A stretch of 64,000 nt of DNA from Aphelenchoides besseyi (GCA_024699855.1 JAMPIQ010000002.1:15872001-15936000), one strand, 5' to 3'; positions 51,206-61,480 are shown, counted from the stretch's first letter. Notes: a model not told the origin generated them from the letters alone. Translations and numbers: made by a program.

Positions 51206-53474
51206 ATGAACTCCATGACGCCTCGCTTACGAAACACAGCCTTCAACATTGTAAATCATAAGGAAGTAAGCAAGAACTCGTTAACGAATTTCAAGCCGAT
51301 TTCAGACTAATGTGATCGTGACCGCATTTTTCTTGTTTCTTTCTATCTATATTGCTCTAGTTGCTATCCTTGATCGAAATATAGTTGATCCTTTGAGCTA
51401 TCAAAATATATCGAGCTTCTATCCACCGAATCCAATCAATGGCTTTCAAATGGTCAACGAATCATTTCTAACCCCAACTCCATCAACGACGACTATATCG
51501 ACAACAACAGTGACTATCAACGATAGCATAGACGCTTTGCTCTCGATTATTCAACCACAACCAACACCCGAAGTAGTGCGATATTCGATTGACTCAGCAA
51601 CCACAATATTGTCCCTTTTCTTTCTGTGGATCGTAGCTTTGTCATTTGGTCGAATTGTGAGCTACGTCTACCTACCACCGCTATTAGGTAAACAAAAAAA
51701 CAGGAGTGCCAAAAATGGCCGTTTTCCAGGAATGTTGATTGCCGGTATGCTAATTCGAAATGTCTCGGCTTTTGCTGAATTTTGGCGTATCGACATGGAG
51801 TGGGATCATGTGCTTCGACAATCAGCGTTTATTTTGATTCTAATTCGATGCGGTTTGAATATTGATCCGGAAGTATTACGAAAATCTCTGGGCATTTTTA
51901 CAAGTCTTGGATTGATCTCAACGACTTTCGAAGCGTTGGCAATTGTACTTGCCGCCCATTTTCTGTTCTACATTCCCGTACCAATTGCAATTCTTTTCGG
52001 GTTGACCAAAACCCATTGAAATTAAATGTACGGGCATTTAGGTATGTGCTCACTTCATCTTCGCCTGCAGTCACCGTTCCATCGATGATTCGTCTACAGG
52101 AACAAGGATATGGAACGGACAAAGGAGTTCCGACAATGATCTTAGCCGCCGCAAGCATGGACAACATATATTGTATTACGGCTTTTTCGGTTGTTGCATC
52201 GGTCATCTTCACACAAAATGGTACCATTAAACATCAGACGAAAAGTTGTAACAATGATTTTGATTCCAGAAGATCTTGGCTACTTAATTACTCGAATTCC
52301 GATCGAAATTCTTGTTGGTGCTCTGATCGGTATCCTCGTCGGTTTGTTCACAAGATCGTTCGTTGTTCCCATTGATTCTTTTAGGTCTTCTACTTCGCGT
52401 ATTTCCGCGTAATGACGTCGATTCGGTTCATTTCGTTCGTTCCGTATTCTTATGTTCGTCGTCGGTTGCTCTGCTATTTGGCACACATGCGATTGGGTGT
52501 GATATGGCCGGGCCGGTTGCTGTTTTCTTGGTTTGTGTTATTTCATCTATGAGATGGAAAATCGACAATCATCAAGCAGTAAGAATGTTACCGTAAAGTT
52601 TACTTCTGATTTTGTTCTTAGACTCGTAAAGAAGAACACTGCTACCGAATTCTCTGGGACGTTTTTTTTCAACCGTTTCTTTTTACACTCATTGGATTGC
52701 AATTCGACTTTTCTCAAGTAGTCTTCGATTGTATTCAACTAAACCAACGCGAATTTAGATGTCATGGGAAATACTGTGGAATGCTTTAGCCATCATTTTT
52801 ATTGGCGTTGCAGTTCGCTTCATTGCTGTTCTCATAATGTCTTTCTTCATGGGTCTAGAGTATAAAGAACAAATTTTCGTTGCCATCTGCTTCTTTCCTA
52901 AAGCTACAGTTCAGGTTTGTTTGGTATACAACGCGCTGTTGGATCGTTCTTTCAGGCAGCATTGGCTCCGTTAATCATTCAATTCTCGACCTACGGAAGT
53001 ACCGCCGATCACATGCAAACAATTTTCCAAACCTGTGTTCTGAGCATTCTCGTTACCGCTCCCATTGGTCAATTGATGATCGATTTCTTAGGCAAATTGC
53101 TTCTAAACAAACACATTGAATTGACCAAACGAGGTCTTGAACCGCTTTCACTGCCATCTTATACGCCGTCGGAACGTGAACCGAGTTTCAAGTTATCGGA
53201 TCCTGATAACCGATTACGCGTAAGTGGATTCTTAATCATGCGTATAGTACAAATCTTTCAGTTAAAAGTCAACGGCAAATCTCCGGCAAAGTCCCCAGTT
53301 GGAACTGTCACACCACTTCCAGATCCACCAAAATTCGATGAAATCAATCAACAAGCTTTTGAAATATTCAAAGAACAACGTATGGGAAAACAAGGCTCCA
53401 AATTGACAAGCATTGATGAAGTACAAACTGAAAGACCGATTTCAACTACCGGCGACAAACCAATCAAATTTTGA
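51206..53474 (+). CDS. NHA/SLC9B-type cation/proton antiporter
   Basis: Nine exons, 51206..51265, 51306..51687, 51730..52000, 52042..52220, 52270..52341, 52385..52578, 52622..52717, 52759..52914 and 52956..53474, give 642 residues, all in phase with 40-49-nt introns. The protein has a short cytosolic N-terminus, one TM helix (VIVTAFFLFLSIYIALVAIL), a Thr/Ser-rich extracellular loop, then the CPA2 fold: LPPLLG-MLIAGMLIRN, SPAVTVPSM, YGTDKGVPTMILAAASMD, WDVFFQPFLFTLIGLQ, FFPKATVQAALAPL and LVTAPIGQLMID. It ends with a polar tail of about 110 residues. These blocks line up with human NHA2/SLC9B2 (for example LPKATVQAA and ILITAPIGS). Family members exchange Na+ or Li+ for H+ at plasma or organelle membranes. 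The two consecutive aspartates expected at the ion site are Asp-Asn here. AATAAA is at 53505. Confidence 0.92.
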
Positions 53475-53648
53475 GTGCTTTAACTATCACGCTTTGCCTT
53501 TCTAAATAAATTTAGTTAAGAGCTGGCGGTTAACAAGACTTTTAATGACAAACAAAACTTCTAAACATTCAATTAAGTTTGTTCAAGTACCAATCAATTT
53601 CTAGACAACAAAAATCTTCAATGTCATTAATACGCAGTTTGCTTTGAA

Positions 53649-53798
53649 CTTATGTTGAGATCATCGTGGGAACTTAAACTCCTCTAATATTCGATTAACT
53701 CAAGAAAACATCGCAGTCGGAAGTTGTAATTGTTAGAAGGGGAAGAACAGTTGAATTCGTCAGATCTGCAAATGAAGTACTGGTACTAGAATGCAGTT
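53649..53798 (-). repeat. Dispersed repeat A, copy 2 (150 bp)
   Basis: Exact reverse complement of 40778-40927 with no mismatch in my comparison. It lies 175 bp after the antiporter stop and 243 bp before 5S copy 2. Confidence 0.9.
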
Positions 53799-53979
53799 CT
53801 TATCTAATATTTCACTGTTCGAATAAAGAAATTGAAACTACGCCTCAAGAAATTTGCGGTGCGTTTGAGGAACAAAAAAGACAACGGTTTGTCGTTTAGC
53901 TCGAAGAAAAACTCATAAAGGGTAAGCGTCAGCGTCGCACAGTAAATGACGCTAATACCTGACGTTGAGACTAATGGCC

Positions 53980-54220
53980 AAGATCTAGTAAACCCATCAG
54001 CTGTTAGTTGCTATTAAACTCCCACTCTCACCTATTCCAATGTGCTCGTCCACATCTCGTTGAATGCACGCCATCCCGTCCGATCTGGCAAGTTAAGCAA
54101 CGATGAGCTTGATTAGTACATGGATCGGAGACGTCCTTGGAATCTCAAGTGACGAACGCTTTTTACCACTACTCAATGACTTCTTTTTGCACTCAATTAA
54201 TGAACTATTTGTTTCAAAAA
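53980..54220 (+). repeat. Dispersed 5S-containing repeat, copy 2
   Basis: The counterpart of 26357-26603. The downstream flank is nearly identical to GAACTATTTGTTT and then diverges. The upstream flank (GATCTAGTAAACCCATCAGC and following) is recognisably related. Confidence 0.7.
54042..54159 (+). rRNA. 5S ribosomal RNA gene or 5S-derived copy, copy 2
   Basis: The body is identical to copy 1 at 26424-26541, including TTAAGCAACGATGAG and ACATGGATCGGAGAC of the internal control region, and is followed by TTTTT. The 5' end reads GTGCTCGTC instead of GTGTTCGTC, which breaks one pair of helix I. It may be a working variant or a decaying copy. Confidence 0.75.
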
Positions 54221-54715
54221 ATTTATTTAGTTTACACCTGAAAAAAGAAATATTTTAAATCTGGTAAAAGGAATATAGCCGACTTTCCAAAATGTTTGCC
54301 CAGTTCCTATCGATCGAACAAAGAACAGTGCCTTAAAAGCTTTAGACCTTCAATGCCATATTTCTTGTAGTCATTGATACGATATCATCTTTCAAACTCT
54401 ACTATTGATAGACTGTTGTTATCTTTCTGAAGTGACCAGTTAGATCAGTAATCAACCAGTCACTTACCTTCTTGTCCACGACACTCGATGTGGTCGTAAT
54501 CGTTCCTCAGAAGGACGAGCAGAGGAATGTGATGAGAAGGATAGAGATGATAGAATGGCTGTTTGAGCTCATTTCCATGGTTTATATACTCTTTAAATAA
54601 TACCATCAAGACTGCAGAAGGCGATACCCGCAGTCATAGATGCAGTAGCCTGAAGTGATAAGAATAGATAATGTAGTTGGCATCACTCAGTAGACAATAG
54701 ATTACGAGTTTATTT

Positions 54716-55940
54716 ATGATTGGCAGGTTGTTTCTTAATCTCCAAACTTTACCCGAGGTGCTACTGAAGTTCGAATTCAAACATATTGACGGCGTTTCTT
54801 TGAACACAGTCACGTCTACCAAGACATCAACAACTGACCTGTTGGTTTCAGGACACATTCTTATGTGAACTTGGACCGTAGATTGGTGGTCGATTCTTAT
54901 TTTACTGGACATAATTTCAAGTTTATTCGTTTAGCTTATGACCTTTTTGAAGTTAGATTATCGATTATTTCCTCCATCACTTCAACCGGATTATCATTTC
55001 GTGCACAAGGAAATTGTAATGGATTCCAGTTAAACAACAGATTTCACGTTCATCGTCGAATCAAGCGTAAAGATCATGATTATATTGATTACTTTTTTGA
55101 TTTGCTTGTAGATCTCCGGTTTGTTGTTCTTTCAAATTCTGATGTCGAGGTGAAGCTTGAAATTCGAGTGCACGATTTTGATCATACAATGATAACAGCT
55201 AGCCTTTACAACTGTTAATTGCCTGAACTCTTATTCATGATGTAGGTGAGTTGAAATAACAACAAACAAAAACGTCAACATCGAGATTTTAGCTCGGAAG
55301 TTATAATCCGAAATGTGAACTTTCATTGACTACAACTCGGGGACTAGTGACTGTAGAAGAGTGTGATTAACAGAACAACAACAACCACTTATGAACGCTA
55401 AACCCTGTGAATATCAGCGGAATCCAATCAGCCAACGAGCTAAAATACACAACACCCCCCATTCCCTTTTATAGCACGTCCATCACGCCAATTGATGTAT
55501 CTCGGAGATTCTGATAACAACTAGTGCTTATATTATATCATATTGATGGAAAGCTCATAAGTCTGGCTACTTAACGTGTTTAAACTTGTAGCCATCGAAT
55601 AACAGAGCAAGAAATGAGAGCACTTCAAAGCCGAACAATGCGTCAAAAATCGTCCAAAATTGCAAAAGTTTGTGCAGCTCTTATTTGTCACACAAGTTAA
55701 TGAGCGTAGAAAATTATAATTCTATAAATTTGTAGAGCTGAGGTTGACCGAAAGCAGAATTGGAATCGAAAACATACTCAAAAACTGAGTCCTGTCAATT
55801 CGACCATAACAACGATATTAGTTGATCTCAATCGCTATAATTTGCAGGAACAACTACTTAATATCACTGCAATTATTACTGTTAATTGTACATCAATCGG
55901 TTCACTTGTGGGTGAAACCGAATTTGAATACAAGCCATGA
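54716..55940 (+). CDS. Coding-like pieces of an unrecognised, probably extracellular protein
   Basis: Three plus-strand segments look like protein. 54716-54849 reads LNLQTLPEVLLKFEFKHIDG. 54851-55218, in another frame after a TTTCAG, includes GHNFKFIRLAYDLFEV and DLRFVVLSNSDVEVKLEIRV. 55797-55940 reads ILVDLNRYNLQEQLLNITAI and ends GETEFEYKP-stop. They share alternating hydrophobic strands and N-glycosylation sites, as in beta-sandwich ectodomains. I could not join them with consistent splice phases, and repeat B sits between the second and third. This may be a gene with introns I cannot place, or a broken one. No family is recognised. Confidence 0.3.
55363..55800 (+). repeat. Dispersed repeat B, copy 2
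   Basis: Inverted counterpart of 26880-27339, alignable from GTGATTAACAGAACAACAAC to GAATTGGAATCGAAAACATA, with scattered substitutions and small gaps. Confidence 0.7.
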
Positions 55941-56059
55941 ACATCTTTAGAAGTTTGTTGTTGTACTCTCATTCACTCTACTAAAGTTCAGAATCAATTG
56001 CAGTCCACTGAGAAGTGGATTTCGAAATCTCCGGATCATGAGCGGCTTTCTGTCCTGCA

Positions 56060-56140
56060 GTCACCAGCAGCTCATAGCCTAATGGTTGTGCGGAGGTACT
56101 GTCTTCGACTTCTTCGGAAGTTCGGGTCTCTTACCGAAGA
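56060..56140 (+). repeat. tRNA-like pol III promoter, probable SINE head
   Basis: TAGCCTAATGG at 56075-56085 fits the A-box consensus and AGTTCGGGTCT at 56119-56129 fits the B box, 44 nt apart, as in tRNA genes. The surrounding sequence does not fold into a convincing cloverleaf, so a tRNA-derived SINE is more likely than a functional tRNA. The 3' limit is not visible; the GC-rich stretch up to about 56.3 kb may be its body. Confidence 0.5.
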
Positions 56141-56590
56141 TTCAACAAGGCTATGAGTGTTGAATCGAGAGTTAGCATAACCCACCTCCGGGCGGGACCG
56201 TGTTCGGGTTCACGGTTGAAAGCGTCCCCAGGGGTTTCCCCAGGCTCTCCCTTCGACTGCTTGATGGTTATCACTTGTGGTAGCTTTCCTGACGCGGTTG
56301 TCAAAACAATTTTTGTTTGTTTTGCATGAGCGTTCTTTTTGTAGCCATCTTATTGCTCTGAGCTGTTCGCAAATGGTAGTGCAGACAACAGGTCCATGAT
56401 TCAAATGTAAAATCAAAAGTTCGAAGTCACAGATGAAAGTAGATAGTTAATAGTTGAAGTTGTCTTCTAGGTCCTCAAGAATCTCCAATCAGTCATTTCA
56501 AACCAGTAATTCTATCGACTTTGACATAAATTCCTCACCAACTCCCTGCACATTAATAGTTGAAGAAGACAAACTGAAATCCTAACTACC

Positions 56591-56931
56591 TGTCGTGACG
56601 AAACAGAATTGCTTTGACTGTAGACGGAACGGTGCTTTATTCAGGTTAAAGCAAGTTTAAATACAATTATCACATAACAATAAGAGGTGTGCTTGGGCGG
56701 GGTGTTTACAAGCAAACGTTCCAGATGGGTGGCCTTTTAATGTGTTTTGGAGATAGATTCAGGATACAATAGATTTAATAGTCGGCAATAAGACTTTGAG
56801 GCATGTTAGCCTATGCTCCGGGATGAGCATCGCAAGCACAACTTTGTGATCTGTGACCGAATAATGGGTTTGGGTAAATAAGAACTTGGAAAATGTGCGT
56901 TTCAATTCGCGCTCTCATTAGAGTCGCAACA
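56591..56931 (-). repeat. Long terminal repeat, left copy
   Basis: Begins TGTCGTGACGA and ends GTCGCAACA on the plus strand. On the minus strand it contains CTGAATAAAGCACC, an AATAAA placed about 50 nt from the end, as expected for an LTR polyadenylation signal. Confidence 0.85.
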
Positions 56932-57269
56932 CTGGGAGCCGAGAAAAGACGATTACAACAAAGAGAATGGATTTTAAGCTTACAATTTTGGATTGGAGAA
57001 TAACAGGAATTCCAGTGGAAATGAGTTATCGTAAAAACATAGACACTTGGATGATTGAGAAGAGTATTATTGAAAGTTGCGCATTAACATTTGAACGCCA
57101 TTTTTTGTCGCTTTTGAGAGATAGCGTTTGCGCAGTGTGCATGCAGATTTTCGCCAGCTGCGACTTTTCTTTACGCAGTTCGGCTTTCGCTCATTTTGAT
57201 TTTGAGATTGATTGCGGTTGGTCGCGTTGTTTAGTTCTTATTCTCGCGTTGCTCTAATTTGCGCGCAAT

Positions 57270-57741
57270 GACTGACAAGAAACCAATATCAGATGACGAA
57301 AATGATCAAAAGCCTGGACCGGTAAGTGATTTTGAGTTCACCTTTTGTAACCGGCTCATTCAATTTTAGTTGACTAGTCAAGGTGGCCAACGTTCCGAAA
57401 ACTCGTCGCGTCAATTGCCGGAAGCGCAAGAAGGTCTACACAAGTCCGAAGAAGATCCGCTCGTTGTTGACTCGTCTGGTCAAGACCAAGAAGAACGCCG
57501 AGGAGCTGGAGAAGCTAGCTTGTATCAAGGCTCATTTGCGCAACATGATAATCTTGCCGTACGAATGGACCGAATTGAAACAAGAATTGCAACTTTGGAG
57601 AATCGTCGCCGATTTAGCATCATAGATTTCGGTTGTTGCAAGGTATTTTATATTTTTGGAACGAAACTGGGAAATAGCTGCTTTTAGAGAAACTTTTGCA
57701 CACAGAGCCGTCCACAAGGCTTCTCTCACTTTTGCGGATAA
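57270..57741 (+). CDS. Small three-exon ORF inside the LTR element, unknown function
   Basis: Exon 57270-57320 reads MTDKKPISDDENDQKPGP and is followed by GTAAGT. TTTTAG then leads into 57369-57644, an open frame rich in Q, E, S and R that ends near DRIETRIATLENRRR, a possible short coiled coil. A third exon, 57688-57741, ends in a stop. The phases agree, giving about 127 residues. The same DNA in the +1 frame resembles a ribosomal protein, so this ORF may be an overprint on captured sequence. No family is recognised. Confidence 0.35.
57383..57625 (+). pseudogene. Ribosomal-protein-like fragment in a second frame
   Basis: In the frame from 57383 the translation starts ANVPKTRR, as in RPL36A/RPL44, and contains KLACIKAHLRNMIILP, close to the RPS15 block KPxxVKTHLRDMIILPE. 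Codons here are strongly AAG, GTC, CGC, ATC and CTG, the bias of highly expressed genes. After MIILP the similarity ends and the frame stops at 57623-57625. There is no usable ATG, and the typical RPS15 N- and C-terminal regions are missing. It is best read as a captured or chimeric fragment. The assignment rests on short motifs. Confidence 0.4.
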
Positions 57742-57868
57742 AAGTAGATAAACCAGTAGAAATTTAAAGTTTTGATGTACAATGAATAATTTGCAGAGAC
57801 ATCAGCTCATCTTCCAATTCCTGGCCATGGTGATGATGATGTGTTGTACTGTTTTTTGCACTTTCGTA

Positions 57869-59220
57869 CACTGCTGGACAAAAGTTTCTGCCCAGTCGGT
57901 TTTACTATGTTCCCGTTGACGGTTCGGGCTGAAACTTGCAGTGTTTGTTCGTTGTACGTCAGTGAGTAACTGTGCCAAAAATCATAAAAATTGATACAAA
58001 ATGAACAAAGATTTCGTTTCAAAACCATTTCCCCGGTGGACAAAAGTTTCTGCTCACTTCATTTCAATCCATTTTTCTTTTTATCATCGCAATCATGGTA
58101 AGTCTTTTGGATCGTATTATCTACATCAAATGTTTAGGCATTAAGTGAAACGCAAAAAGAACGAATTCGCCTACTACACCGTGAGGGAAAATCATATTCC
58201 CAAATTGCCAAGGAGACTTGTCATTCACGGAAAACAATTCGATTTTTGTTGGAGAACCGCAATTACAAGTTGGGCAAGAGAATGGGCCGACCAAGAGCTT
58301 TAAATCAACACCATTTGCTGGCCATGAAACGTCTTGTTCGAAGAAAAATTGGGCAAAATCATCTGGTGACTAGTCGAACCGTGCAAGAAAACTTGGATTT
58401 ACCAGCTCATCGTCGTACAATTCGCCGTCGGTTGACCGATGCAAACTTTCGTTATGAAGTGCTAAATCAATGCTTGCCACTTTCTTCCAGCCACAAGCTT
58501 CACCGATATCAATTTGCGACCGAACATATCAAGAACCAAACTGACTGGTCATTGGTGATCTTCTCGGACGAAAAGCACTTTAAAAAAGATGGTCCAGATG
58601 GCGTCGCTAGTTACGTAGATGCCAGTCGTCCAGGAAATACGATTAGACCGCTCCGAATCAAACGGCAAATGGGAGGAGGAGGCTTAATGGTTTTGGCGGC
58701 TCTCGCAAGTAACGGACGGGTCAGTTTTGTGACGTTTTCACAACTTTAAACTCCTCGATTTTCTTTCAGATTAAGCTCATTCGAATCACTGGACGTTACA
58801 ACAGTTCGGCATATTTGAATGATCTTCAAAATCAAACGATTCCGTGGTGCGAAACTCAATTTCGTGCGAAGCATTAGAAGTGGCAGCAAGATAATGCAAG
58901 CATACACAGCGCAAAAATCGTCTCCAACTTCTTAAAACAGTACCGAACGCTTCAATGGCCTGCTAAGAACCCAGATCTATCGATTATCGAAAACATTTGG
59001 CATCTTCTGGAGCTCGAAATCTACCGAAACGGCCAGTTCACAAGTGACGACGAATTATGGAGGGCGATCGAAAAGGCGGCGAAAAAGATCAAACCAGCGG
59101 TTGTTGCAAGTCTCTACAAGTTTATTCCTGCTCGTCTGTTAAAAGTTGTTGAGAAAAAAGGCGGCTGCATTTAATAAAATGGCACATTCCAAAGTGAGCA
59201 GAAACTTTTGTCCAGCAGTG
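57869..59220 (+). mobile_element. Tc1/mariner-type DNA transposon
   Basis: A 1352-bp element flanked by TA (57867-57868 and 59221-59222). Its ends are inverted: CACTGCTGGACAAAAGTTTC on the left and its complement on the right, about 26 bp. The left side has an inner copy of GGACAAAAGTTTCTGCTCAC at about 58033-58052, so it has a direct-repeat organisation as in IR/DR elements. I see no inner copy on the right. Confidence 0.92.
58095..59174 (+). pseudogene. Tc1-type transposase, inactivated by an in-frame TAG
   Basis: Exons 58095..58097 (only the ATG), 58138..58719 and 58770..59174 give about 328 codons. The N-terminal helix-turn-helix region reads ALSETQKERIRLLHREG and the paired-like linker GRPRAL. 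Catalytic residues are Asp in VIFSDEKHF, Asp in QQDNASIH and Glu in DLSIIENIW. The spacing between the last two is 32 by my count, against 34 in classic Tc1. GGGGLMVLAA is the usual Gly-rich box. A TAG at 58875-58877, just before KWQQDNA, truncates the protein before the second Asp. Two short introns are intact. As it stands the element cannot make a full transposase. Confidence 0.88.
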
Positions 59221-59760
59221 TAGTTACTAGAAAAAGAGTTACGCATAATTTGAAATACGTCGTCATCCCATCATTGTTCGTTGCAACTATTTTCTTCATA
59301 TTTTATTTTGCACGCGCTGTTATAAAATGGCGCAAGTTAAAAGCGATTAATTCTTCTTTCAACAAAAGTTAACTGCCATCTACCTCAAATATTTCATATG
59401 ACCATCAAACTTATGATTTGCTTGCCATTTATGAACATTGTGGAATAAAAGCTTGTTTTTACTTGTCGAACACAGCTGGCTAATCTGGATTTCTAATCAA
59501 CACTAATTCTTTTCCATTTTTAGATCAATTTAATGTACGGATCTCTAGATCAGTAAGAACTTTTTTAAGAGGAGGCCCCGCCTACTCGAAGGGAAACTTT
59601 CGAGTGGTCGGGTCCCGATCACTCCTCAATCCGCTCCTTGCAACGAGTCGGATTCCTTCCCGCTTTAATTGTTGGTAAACTAGTAGCTACAATAAACCGC
59701 ATAATTGGATCGTTCGATTTAAATTTTAAGTAAAGGACTCAAAACTTTACATCAACTCGA

Positions 59761-59961
59761 TTGGCAACGTTCTTTGCAGGAGGTTTCGCACTTTTGACGA
59801 CTGGCGGGTTCATTCTTCATCAACTTGGCTATCCGTCTTGGTTTGCACCGCTTGCCTTCTCGGGTGTTGGTTCCGGTATTCTTGGACTCATATCACTGTG
59901 CTCTCCGAACATTGTCAAAATCTGTAAACATTGCTTTGAAATAAATTCTGGGGATAACTAA
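59761..59961 (+). CDS. Short membrane-protein ORF inside the LTR element
   Basis: An open frame with two hydrophobic segments (FFAGGFALLTTGGFIL and LAFSGVGSGILGLISL) and a polar C-terminus ending EINSGDN-stop. There is no ATG at the start. A TTTGCAG at 59773-59779 suggests it is a 3' exon. Its relation to the interrupted ORF at 57797-59372 is unclear. No family is recognised. Confidence 0.3.
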   Translation: MATFFAGGFALLTTGGFILHQLGYPSWFAPLAFSGVGSGILGLISLCSPNIVKICKHCFEINSGDN

Positions 59962-61131
59962 TTGTTTGTTTTTGTTTGATTTGAATTGACTGTAGTTTGC
60001 TGATTGATTGAAACATTGAATGCGGCGTTTTTGGATTTGCACGCGAAGTAAATGCTTTGCGCGTGCTCTATTAATTTTGCCGTTGATTGAAATGAAGCAG
60101 GACCATTGAGGAAGGAACGAGTTTGGAAGTCGTTAGAATTAGATCAAACTCATAAAAGTATGAGAACAATAAACTGAACTTGCTGTTAGCGCGATGTGCT
60201 GGTTCACTCCTCGGCTGACTCCATATAATAATTGTTGCTTCTTCGACGACAGATTATTTGTGTTTTTCACAAAATAGTAGAAGTCCCATCCAGCTTTGTA
60301 CCATAATTGTGCTGCTTGGATCCATCGGAATGCATGCGCTGTTCCGGCTCACTGCAGACTTGACCCAGACCAGTTGCTCGGATTGACCGGTTGCCATTGT
60401 GCCATCGAGATTTTTCATTTATCTCGGCTCACTTGGATTCCAAATTTCCATAGGCAAGGTCCGGAGAAAGCTCATCTACTGAGCTTTAAAGTTCGGGGAT
60501 ACATTTCATTCTGTCTAGTCCCACCGGTGATTATTCATAACTTTAGATTGTAGATGCTGGAGGGACAAGACATGAGTGTTCCTGTAGACGAAGTTATTTC
60601 ATCCAAAAATATTCCACTGGTCAAATGGGAACTTGTGGCTCTTCAACACCATAGTTGAATAAAATGACTTGACCTTGGTGGGATCCATCGAAATTTCAGT
60701 TTCGGCTCACTCACCAAGGATGGCTTGCTTGTTCGAAGGCTCAGCTCACTTCAAGCAAGTTTGCTAGCGAAGTGTTCCACACACTTCGGCTCAGTCAAAG
60801 CGGTTGTACCATGAAGGCGATTCAGTTCGCTGGGCTCCATGAGTACTGGATTGACATGTCGAAATGTCCATTGACGATTGCCGAAGGAAGTAATTAGAAT
60901 CGTGTTGAACCAAATAGATAGTTAATATCCAAATAGATGTAGATTCCAATATTTGCCAAATTAACGTCCATAATGTTGCTCAGGAATTTTTATTAGCCAT
61001 TGTACTAGGCTCGGTATGTAAGCTGGAAGTTGTCACTACACCAACGTAAGATTTTCAGCTTGGCCAGAATTTAGGCTGTCGCTGGGGACCAGCCTTGATC
61101 CAGATCGCATAAGTTTGGCTGACTGGAACTG
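59962..61131. other. LTR-element interior without a recognised gene
   Basis: No coding motif is seen. The word CGGCTCA(C/G)T and variants recur at about 60212, 60346, 60425, 60704, 60742 and 60789, which hints at a decayed repeat. Confidence 0.35.
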
Positions 61132-61440
61132 TCACCTAACTTGGGCAAATTCACTCCACGTGATTTGCGGGATCATTCGACTTTCTTTCAAAAGAAATGG
61201 GCGCAGGAACTTGGATCGTGTTCCTTGAACTGGACAGAACTCATTTGCATTGTGATCTGTTGGTAATGCAGTTGGTTGTTCACTCGTTGACAAGTTGAGG
61301 CTCCGGCCGGCAGGTAGGTTGAGCTCGCACACGACAAGGATGAGCGCACTAACTGTCAAAAGGAAACAAGTTTGCCAAGTGCAAAACTCCAACTGGACCG
61401 TCCGTCGAGTCACTCGGTTGAAAAGAGGTGCAGAGTCCAT
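61132..61440 (-). CDS. 102-codon ORF next to the putative primer-binding site, signal-anchor-like
   Basis: Minus-strand ATG at 61440, about 22 nt inside the putative primer-binding site, so it is the first ORF of the element in its likely sense. After a short basic start it has a hydrophobic run (CFLLTVSALILVVCEL), then a polar region, and stops at 61132. It does not resemble gag. It could be a membrane protein of the element, a captured host exon or chance. Confidence 0.3.
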   Translation of the reverse strand: MDSAPLFNRVTRRTVQLEFCTWQTCFLLTVSALILVVCELNLPAGRSLNLSTSEQPTALPTDHNANEFCPVQGTRSKFLRPFLLKESRMIPQITWSEFAQVR

Positions 61441-61461
61441 AATCCTCCGGTGACGAAAAAA

Positions 61462-61480
61462 GTTCACGTCGAGATCACCA
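61462..61480 (-). promoter_or_regulatory. Putative retrotransposon primer-binding site (tRNA-Trp type)
   Basis: The minus strand reads TGGTGATCTCGACGTGAAC, 7 nt after the LTR end. Eukaryotic tRNA-Trp 3' ends (with CCA) would predict TGGTGACCCCGACGTGATT, so 16 of the first 18 bases agree. Beginning with TGG at this position fits a reverse-transcription primer site and sets the element's sense as minus. Confidence 0.6.

Larger units (their letters stand above)
57797..59372 (+). pseudogene. Small two-TM ORF interrupted by a Tc1 element
   Basis: After a TTTGCAG acceptor, 57797-57868 is open for 24 codons with one hydrophobic segment (FLAMVMMMCC). The frame resumes in phase right after the Tc1 target TA at 59223 and runs to a stop at 59370-59372 through a second hydrophobic segment (VIPSLFVATIFFIFYFA) and a basic tail. 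The insertion thus separates two halves of one frame. The protein is not recognised, and its 5' exons are not resolved. Confidence 0.45.

Noticed and set aside
57383..57625. Intact RPS15 gene
   Set aside because: Similarity is limited to a central block; the N-terminal and C-terminal conserved regions and a start codon are absent.
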